From positions 1 to 5,901 of the forward strand of contig JBFMAE010000186.1 in the NCBI GenBank assembly GCA_040756085.1: a stretch of DNA of 5,901 nucleotides, read 5' to 3'. Source of the DNA: JBFMAE01 sp040756085. GTDB taxonomy: Bacteria; Desulfobacterota; BSN033; UBA1163. The notes beneath the pieces were generated by a model that saw nothing but the letters and a program-made list of their open reading frames with translations, made no database searches and had not been told where the DNA came from. This document shows positions 1-4,597 of the stretch, piece after piece (positions within the stretch are counted from its first letter, which is position 1; each line of letters opens with the position of its first letter). The position numbers and the translations under genes were made by a program.

Positions 1-342
1 GCCGTAATTATGATGGGAAGCATCTTGGAGGGAGTCTTACTCCATAAGGTTGAGTCTGATCTAAAGGCAGCCTGTAAAGCCAAATGTGCTCCTAAAAATC
101 ATAAAACAGGGAATTCCAAGCCAATAAACGAATGGGGATTGTCTTCTCTCATTGATGTCGCACATGAAGTTGGTTGGCTTCAAGGAGACGTTAAACGGTT
201 TAGTCACGGCCTCAGAGAGTCACGCAATATCGTTCATCCTTATATGCAACGTCTCTATCAAGAAGAGCCGGATAAAGACACTTGTTCAATTTGTTGGCAA
301 GTGGTTCGGGCTGCACTTGCAGATTTATTAGGGACAGATTAA
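1..342 (+). CDS. Small helical protein with HEPN-like R-x6-H motif (5' partial)
   Basis: The reading frame is open from base 1 to the TAA at 340-342, so the gene very probably starts left of the window. In-frame ATGs at 10 and 13 are available, but the residues there (AVIMMGSILEGVLL) look like the middle of a buried helix, of the 'AGSxLEALL' kind seen inside many HEPN-like/DUF4145-like proteins, rather than a start, and no Shine-Dalgarno is visible before them. The visible 113 residues are mostly predicted helix. Residues 71-80 read LRESRNIVHP, giving R72-x6-H79 with R75-N76, which fits the Rx4-6H motif of HEPN domains, many of which are RNases in toxins and defence systems. Catalytic activity is not shown; many proteins carrying 'RN-x-VHP' are uncharacterised. 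The gene ends 6 bases before the methyltransferase start, so the two are likely co-transcribed. The family assignment is an inference; the existence of the gene is fairly sure. Confidence 0.6.
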   Translation, partial: AVIMMGSILEGVLLHKVESDLKAACKAKCAPKNHKTGNSKPINEWGLSSLIDVAHEVGWLQGDVKRFSHGLRESRNIVHPYMQRLYQEEPDKDTCSICWQVVRAALADLLGTD

Positions 343-348
343 GGCCTT

Positions 349-3300
349 ATGCATATGATCCTCAAAGAATGTAAACGATTAGCGGAGGTGGATTTTCCGA
401 TAGCGGTGGTATCGAAGCACTCGGCACGTGAGAAATCCATCCGCCATGGGCACCCATCAACACTACACCTTTGGTGGGCGAGACGGCCTCTTGCCGCTTG
501 TCGGGCAATGCTTTTGGGACTTCTCCTTCCCAACCCATGTGATCCTCAATGTCCTGAAGATTTCAAATCCAGGGCGCGAGAACTTCTACCAAAGGTTCAA
601 GGAAATCCTGGACCAGAGGACATGGACCTTCGAAAAGGTCTCCTCAAGTTTATCGGGGATTTTTCAAATTGGGATCTTTCTTCAAATCAAGCTTACCTTG
701 AAGTGTCACGTGGCCTTGTAAAGGCAGCCTACCCGGAAGAAACCCCACTCGTTGCTGACCCTTTTGCAGGTGGAGGTTCAATTCCATTGGAGGCATTACG
801 CCTGGGTTGTGAGGCATTCGCAAGCGATCTTAACCCCGTAGCGTGTCTCATTTTGAAGGTAATGCTCGAAGACATCCCTCGGTATGGGGCAGCCCTTGCA
901 GAAAAACTACGTTCCGTCGGAATGGAAATAAAAGAAGCAGCAGAAAAAGAACTTGCTGAATTCTATCCTTCTGATCCTGATGGTTCAAAACCGATCGCTT
1001 ATTTATGGGCCCGGGCAGTTCGATGTGAGGCGCCAAATTGTGGAGCAGAGATTCCCCTGGTTAGATCATTTTGGCTGTGCAAGAAGGCAAATAGGAAAAA
1101 AGCTCTGAGATATAGGGTCATCAAAGAACCCTCTCCTTCTGGGAGACCAAATCCCTCACCCTACCCCTCTCCCAATGGGAGAGGGAATAAGGGTGAGGGT
1201 CATCATGGTCCCTTGGTTCTCCCTGATGACATTCTGAATTTTGCCCGTAGTCTGAGAAAAGAACAAACGGATGCTGAAACACTCCTTTGGCATTTATTGC
1301 GAGACCGACGCTTATTAGGGAAAAAATTCCGACGCCAACACCCTATCCCGCCATATGTCGTGGATTTTTATTGTCATGAAGAGAAGCTTGTAATAGAGGT
1401 TGATGGAGGACAGCATTCGGAAACAAGGAGATATGATGAGGCAAGAACATCTTTCTTGGAGAAACAGGGCTTTAGGGTAGTCCGATTTTGGAATAATGAA
1501 GTACTGCAACATACGGATGGGGTATTGGAGACAATATGGAGGGAACTACAATTTCCCTCACCCCCAACCCCTCTCCCAGAGGTAGAGGGGGGATCTCCTC
1601 GTGTTGAATTTGAAATCTTTGAGCCCAAGAATGAGAATGAAGTGCCACCAGGCACTGTAAACCGAGCAAAGGCAACCTGTCTTTGCTGTGGTAATGTACT
1701 CTCTCCTGAAAGGGTCCGCACCCAACTTTCCGCTCAACGAGGGGGGGCAGATGTAATTCTTGATGAAAAAGGAAACCGTGTCGGTGGAGCGAGATTGTTA
1801 TCCGTCGTCACGCTAAAGCCTGATGAACAAGGCCGACACTACAGACTGCCCACCCAAGGGGACTATGAAGCTGTCTGGAATGCTCAGAAACGATTAAAGG
1901 CTATCCTCGATGAATGGGAGAAAACTCCCTTACCCCAACCCTCTCCCAATGGGAGAGGGAGAAAGGGTGAGGGTCTCTGCCCAGTGCCAGATGAACCACT
2001 GCCACCTATTGGCACACTGGGCTTCCGGGTTCAGCGGTACGGAATGCTCCAATGGGGTGACCTCTCAACAGCGCGGCAGAAAAGTTTTCTTTGTAACATG
2101 CAATCTCAGATTGCAGGTAGAAAACTTCAATCTGGTGGCAATGCCTTACTTGAGTCCTTCGGGATGGTTCTTGGAAGGGTTGCCACTTATGGGACAGCAA
2201 GTGGATGGTGGCATCGACCGGGGGAAAAGATGGGTCCCATTTTTGGAAGACCTGCACTACCGGTAGTATGGGACTTCGCTGAGGTAAACCCATTTGTGGA
2301 GGCAACAGGAGGCTACCAAGGCGCGTTAGAATGGGTTGTAAACGTGATAGAGAAAACGGCCGCCAGCCATCTAAGTCCTGGCCAGGTCTCCCAAGAGGAC
2401 GCTTGTTATTCCCCTTTGCCGAACGAGTCAGTGACATTGTGGTTCACAGACCCACCCTACTATGACGCCATTCCCTATAGCGACCTTTCAGACTTTTTCT
2501 ATGTTTTATTCCGTCGATGGATCCCTGAACATCCGGTGATGAGTAACCCATTTGAACAAAATAGTGTGCTTACGCCGAAGTGTCCAGAGATCGTTCAGGA
2601 TGAGATCAAGCGGTCCAGTGATGGGCGACGCAAGGATCGATCATTTTTTGAAGATCGAATGTCTGGAGCCTTTAGTGAGGGTCGGCGAATACTGCGTCCG
2701 GACGGAATAGGCAGCGTTGTTTTCGCTCATAAGACAACCGAAGGTTGGGAAGCATTGCTATCCGGAATGATTCAAGGGGGCTGGACTATTACTGGTTCTT
2801 GGCCGATAGTTACGGAACGACCGGGGCGGTTACGCTCACAAGAATCAGCTGCTCTAGCGACATCGATTCACCTTATTTGTCGACCTCGGCCTGAAGATGC
2901 GCCGGTTGGTGATTGGGGGGATGTGCTTCGGGAACTTCCGCAACGGGTTGGGGAGTGGATGGAGAGGCTTCAGTCTGAAGGAATTCGGGGGGCGGACCTT
3001 GTTTTTGCCTGTATTGGGCCGGCTCTTGAAATTTTCAGTCGATATTCAAGGGTTGAAACTGCAGAGGGTCGTGAAGTTGGGCTTCCTGAATTCTTGGAGA
3101 AGGTTTGGGAAGTTGTAGGCCGGACTCCTCTTGAGCAGGTTCTTGGAACTGCTGAAGCCAAGGCTCGCAATAGCACTGCAGGGGCACTTGAGGAGGATGC
3201 TCGATTGACAGCTTTATTCCTATGGACTCTGCAAAGTACTAACGGAAATGGGGCAAAGGCTGCTGAAGAAGGCTCGGAAGAAGAGGAAGGTATCGAAGAT

Positions 3301-3855
3301 GAAGAGGAGGAAGCCCCGAAGAAGAAAAAGCAAGGTTACAGCTTAATTTTTGATGTGGTTCGGCGTTTTGCGCAGCCTCTCGGTATCCATCTCCCAGAAT
3401 GGGAAGGGAGGATTATTGAAACCGAGAAGGGTGTGGTTCGTTTGCTTTCAGTTAAGGCGCGTGCAAAGCAACTTTTTGGAGAAGAGAGTGTATCCGTAGC
3501 TGGATTTAGAATTGAGGAGCAGGCAAGACGTGATCCACAAATGAAGTTCGATTTCGCTTTAAAACGAGAGAGAGCTATTCCTGAGATTAAAGCTCGCCGT
3601 TCAAAAAAGAAAAAGGAACTAAACGCCGAATCTTCGGAGAAAGCAGGCATAACGACCACTCTCGACCGAGTACATGCTGCTATGCTTCTTCAGGCAAGCG
3701 GCCAAACAAATGCTTTGCGAGCTCTTTTGAAAGCCGAACAAGACCGTGGACCCGATTTCTTAAGGCTTGCCAACGCTCTCTCTGCGTTATATCCTAAAGA
3801 TAGTGAAGAAAAGAGGCTACTAGACGCCATGCTTTTAGCAATGCCGAGGGCATGA
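349..3855 (+). CDS. DUF1156-family adenine-specific DNA methyltransferase with inserted DUF559 nuclease domain
   Basis: The 1168-residue product is a DUF1156-type (COG1743-like) DNA methyltransferase, expected to methylate adenine using SAM. The N-terminal DUF1156 signature covers about residues 26-50 (AREKSIRHGHPSTLHLWWAR). Motif I is DPFAGGGS at 137-144, followed by an acidic SDLNP at 159-163; motif IV is DPPYYD at 701-706. Motif I thus precedes motif IV by more than 550 residues, with the zinc-ribbon region between them. Cysteine pairs C226/C231 and C444/C447 probably form one zinc ribbon, now split by a DUF559 nuclease insert (about 269-414). A second small insert lies at 527-542. Residues 973-994 are an E-rich then K-rich linker, and the C-terminal TTLDRVHAAMLL region matches family ends. 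Without the inserts the length would be about 1,000 residues, as expected for the family. The start may be ATG 349 or ATG 355; the weak AAGG at 341-344 is better spaced for 355. No frameshift is seen. The partner is probably the DUF499 ATPase downstream. Confidence 0.93.
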   Translation: MHMILKECKRLAEVDFPIAVVSKHSAREKSIRHGHPSTLHLWWARRPLAACRAMLLGLLLPNPCDPQCPEDFKSRARELLPKVQGNPGPEDMDLRKGLLKFIGDFSNWDLSSNQAYLEVSRGLVKAAYPEETPLVADPFAGGGSIPLEALRLGCEAFASDLNPVACLILKVMLEDIPRYGAALAEKLRSVGMEIKEAAEKELAEFYPSDPDGSKPIAYLWARAVRCEAPNCGAEIPLVRSFWLCKKANRKKALRYRVIKEPSPSGRPNPSPYPSPNGRGNKGEGHHGPLVLPDDILNFARSLRKEQTDAETLLWHLLRDRRLLGKKFRRQHPIPPYVVDFYCHEEKLVIEVDGGQHSETRRYDEARTSFLEKQGFRVVRFWNNEVLQHTDGVLETIWRELQFPSPPTPLPEVEGGSPRVEFEIFEPKNENEVPPGTVNRAKATCLCCGNVLSPERVRTQLSAQRGGADVILDEKGNRVGGARLLSVVTLKPDEQGRHYRLPTQGDYEAVWNAQKRLKAILDEWEKTPLPQPSPNGRGRKGEGLCPVPDEPLPPIGTLGFRVQRYGMLQWGDLSTARQKSFLCNMQSQIAGRKLQSGGNALLESFGMVLGRVATYGTASGWWHRPGEKMGPIFGRPALPVVWDFAEVNPFVEATGGYQGALEWVVNVIEKTAASHLSPGQVSQEDACYSPLPNESVTLWFTDPPYYDAIPYSDLSDFFYVLFRRWIPEHPVMSNPFEQNSVLTPKCPEIVQDEIKRSSDGRRKDRSFFEDRMSGAFSEGRRILRPDGIGSVVFAHKTTEGWEALLSGMIQGGWTITGSWPIVTERPGRLRSQESAALATSIHLICRPRPEDAPVGDWGDVLRELPQRVGEWMERLQSEGIRGADLVFACIGPALEIFSRYSRVETAEGREVGLPEFLEKVWEVVGRTPLEQVLGTAEAKARNSTAGALEEDARLTALFLWTLQSTNGNGAKAAEEGSEEEEGIEDEEEEAPKKKKQGYSLIFDVVRRFAQPLGIHLPEWEGRIIETEKGVVRLLSVKARAKQLFGEESVSVAGFRIEEQARRDPQMKFDFALKRERAIPEIKARRSKKKKELNAESSEKAGITTTLDRVHAAMLLQASGQTNALRALLKAEQDRGPDFLRLANALSALYPKDSEEKRLLDAMLLAMPRA
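1153..1199. repeat. Palindromic repeat, copy 1 (left of the DUF559 domain)
   Basis: This 47-base imperfect palindrome has nested arms: 1153-1162 (CCCTCACCCT) pairs with 1190-1199 (AGGGTGAGGG), and 1165-1174 (CCCTCTCCCA) pairs with 1176-1185 (TGGGAGAGGG). It is 42/47 identical to the copy at 1927-1973. Read in frame it encodes PSPYPSPNGRGNKGEG (residues 269-284) with no stop. It would form a strong hairpin in the mRNA or in single-stranded DNA. It lies inside a coding frame and has no T-tract, so it is not a terminator. Confidence 0.85.
1231..1548 (+). other. DUF559 (PD-(D/E)XK, Vsr-like) nuclease domain inside the methyltransferase
   Basis: Residues 295-400 of the methyltransferase form a whole DUF559 domain. 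It begins with the typical ARSLRKEQTDAETLLWHLLR helix (299-318), then GKKFRRQHPIPPYVVDFYC and the active-site core. D339 in VVDF, E350 and D352 in VIEVDGGQH, and H356 match the D-x10-ExD pattern of this PD-(D/E)XK nuclease family, and the conserved end GFRVVRFWNNEVL is present near 377-388. All expected acidic residues are intact, so the fold and possibly DNA cleavage or nicking could be retained. DUF559 proteins are usually free-standing and about 110-130 residues long, so finding one inside another enzyme's zinc ribbon is unusual. I see no convincing separate start: the nearby ATG at 1205 is out of frame, and TTG 1213 is in frame with only a distant GAGGG before it. It is most likely made as part of the large protein. 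Confidence 0.88.
1555..1590. repeat. Palindromic repeat, copy 2 (right of the DUF559 domain, shortened)
   Basis: This is a related but incomplete copy. CCCTCACCCC and the inner CCCCTCT (1568-1574), pairing with AGAGGGG (1584-1590), are present, but the outer right arm (AGGGTGAGGG in the other copies) is missing. It has one extra base before the inner arm, so its second half is read in a different phase and gives PTPLPEVEGG instead of SPNGRG (peptide spans residues 403-415). It marks the right edge of the DUF559 insert, which supports a unit bounded by repeats. Confidence 0.75.
1927..1973. repeat. Palindromic repeat, copy 3 (solo, inside the methyltransferase)
   Basis: A 47-base palindrome differing from copy 1 at only five positions. 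The inner arms 1939-1948 (CCCTCTCCCA) and 1950-1959 (TGGGAGAGGG) match perfectly; the outer arm CCCTTACCC pairs with GGGTGAGGG apart from one T opposite G. It is read in the same frame as copy 1 and encodes PLPQPSPNGRGRKGEG (residues 527-542). It sits just before the conserved CPVPDEPLPPIGTLGFRVQRYGM stretch of the methyltransferase, in what should be a loop. No DUF559 accompanies it, so it looks like the small, non-coding form of the same repeat family. Confidence 0.85.
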
Positions 3856-3893
3856 TTCAAAGAACAAATGGGAAGTAATACCCAATAAGTCAT

Positions 3894-3899
3894 GGAGGT
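3894..3899 (+). promoter_or_regulatory. Ribosome binding site of the DUF433 antitoxin gene
   Basis: GGAGGT lies 8 bases before the ATG at 3908 and fixes that start. An ATG at 3901 is in another frame and too close to the site. I see no clear promoter or terminator in the 52 bases between the methyltransferase stop and this gene, so read-through transcription is likely, although a weak promoter cannot be excluded. Confidence 0.8.
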
Positions 3900-3907
3900 A
3901 ATGAGAT

Positions 3908-4138
3908 ATGGAAGGGAAAGAGATTTTTGGAAGGATTTCTTCTGACCCTGATATTTTACATGGGAAACCATGTATTAAGGGAACGAGAATCCCTGTCTAT
4001 TTGATCGTTTCTCTCGTTGCAGAAGGGGAAAGCGTTGAGAATATTATCAAAGATTATCCATCTTTGACTCCGGAAGATATTAAGGCTGCGCTGCACTATG
4101 CAGCAAAGTTGAGTGAATACGAGGCTTATGCAATATGA
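3908..4138 (+). CDS. DUF433-family antitoxin
   Basis: The 76-residue protein has the length and layout of DUF433 antitoxins (VapB-like partners of PIN-type toxins). The N-terminal signature SSDPDILHGKPCIKGTRIPV spans residues 11-30. Residues 41-68 (ESVENIIKDYPSLTPEDIKA and the helix after it) form the helix-turn-helix-like part thought to bind the operator, which would make the pair self-regulating. A strong GGAGGT precedes its start. Its stop codon overlaps the ATG of the next gene (ATGA, 4135-4138), the usual antitoxin-first arrangement with translational coupling. It is expected to bind and neutralise the DUF5615 protein. It sits between two genes of a presumed defence operon. The family call is secure; the DNA-binding role is family knowledge, not shown here. 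Confidence 0.93.
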   Translation: MEGKEIFGRISSDPDILHGKPCIKGTRIPVYLIVSLVAEGESVENIIKDYPSLTPEDIKAALHYAAKLSEYEAYAI

Positions 4139-4497
4139 GCATTAAATTCCTGCTTGATGAAAATATTCCATATGCGCTGATTGAATTGCTTCGAGAAAGA
4201 GGTTTTGACGTTCACCATTTGAAAAAGATGGGTAAGCACGGAATAAAGAACGGGAAGGTTTATGAAATAGCAGAGAACGAAAAGAGTTGGATTGTCACGA
4301 GAGACGCTGATTTTCAAAATTTGCGAAGGTTTTATCAATATAATGTGGCTGGCATCATCCTTTTTAAGCTCACGAGATCCAAAACGGAACACCTCCTCAA
4401 TGCAATGGTAAGACTCTTAGATAAACAAAAAGATAAGTTTGCAGAAAAAAAACTCATCATCGTGGAAGACTACGAAATCAAGATTTATGAAGGGTAA
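4135..4497 (+). CDS. DUF5615-family PIN-like toxin
   Basis: The 120-residue product matches DUF5615, a PIN-like (Mut7-C-like) family regularly encoded after DUF433. The opening KFLLDENIP (residues 4-12) carries acidic D8 and E9, and IVTRDADF (53-60) carries D57 and D59; these are the expected metal-binding acidic positions of a PIN-type ribonuclease. The final part (LIIVEDYEIKI, 108-118) is the closing beta strand typical of the family. The start codon overlaps the antitoxin stop by four bases, so translation is probably coupled. It presumably cleaves RNA when not bound by the antitoxin; the target is unknown. All acidic residues appear intact, so it should be active. Confidence 0.92.
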   Translation: MSIKFLLDENIPYALIELLRERGFDVHHLKKMGKHGIKNGKVYEIAENEKSWIVTRDADFQNLRRFYQYNVAGIILFKLTRSKTEHLLNAMVRLLDKQKDKFAEKKLIIVEDYEIKIYEG

Positions 4498-4584
4498 ATT
4501 CTCACCAACAAGAGACACATGAAATTATTTTATTGCGCCCCCTGATTTCAGCACGTTAGTTAAGTCCGCTCATTCAGAGGGCTG

Positions 4585-4590
4585 GGAGGA
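4585..4590 (+). promoter_or_regulatory. Ribosome binding site of the DUF499 ATPase gene
   Basis: GGAGGA lies 7 bases before ATG 4598 and decides that start. The 100-base gap from the toxin stop to this ATG contains no clear hairpin terminator and no promoter I would defend, so the ATPase is probably expressed from an upstream promoter. Confidence 0.82.
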
Positions 4591-4597
4591 TAGGGGA

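Larger units (their letters stand above)
1153..1590 (+). mobile_element. Putative DUF559-carrying element bounded by palindromic repeats
   Basis: A 438-base segment (146 codons, so frame-preserving) runs from one CCCTCACCC...CCCTCTCCCA palindrome to a second related one and encloses a complete DUF559 domain. The sequence before it (ALRYRVIKE, ending near residue 259) and after it (RVEFEIFEP, from residue 418) reads as continuous methyltransferase, so the segment looks like an insertion into an older gene. No convincing target-site duplication is visible, and the left border may lie as far out as about 1124, since a degenerate repeat half (CTCTCCTTCTGGGAGA, 1131-1146) precedes the first full copy. 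From memory, DUF559 genes in many environmental bacteria are flanked by peptides of this PSPxPxGRG type; mobility of the unit is inferred. A plain recombination event or fusion is the alternative. Confidence 0.5.

Noticed and set aside
1153..1199. A GC-rich hairpin that could be read as a rho-independent terminator.
   Set aside because: There is no T-tract after it, it lies inside a continuous coding frame, and a near-identical copy occurs at 1927-1973.
1115..1205. GGGTCATCA occurs at 1115-1123 and again at 1197-1205, suggesting a target-site duplication around the first palindrome.
   Set aside because: The second copy partly overlaps the arm of palindrome copy 1 and continues into the DUF559 side, not into methyltransferase sequence. 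It does not bracket the whole insert, and nine bases could match by chance.
1374..1721. A minus-strand open frame containing a Pro/Ser/Gly-rich peptide.
   Set aside because: The peptide comes only from the palindrome being readable on both strands; the rest is antisense to DUF559.
1153..1973. Three related repeats that might suggest a CRISPR array.
   Set aside because: The spacings (about 355 and 336 bases) are far too large, the intervening sequences encode conserved protein domains, and one copy is truncated.
2006..2437. A 143-residue open frame on the minus strand.
   Set aside because: It lies wholly antisense to conserved methyltransferase sequence, shows no recognisable family, and is best seen as a shadow frame.
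3856..3907. TTCAAA and TAATAC as possible -35/-10 boxes before the antitoxin gene.
   Set aside because: Both match the consensus poorly, and the match is no better than expected by chance in 52 bases.
4519..4545. An ATG-started eight-codon frame in the gap before the DUF499 gene, possibly a leader peptide.
   Set aside because: It has no ribosome binding site, no attenuator-like hairpins and no unusual codon run.
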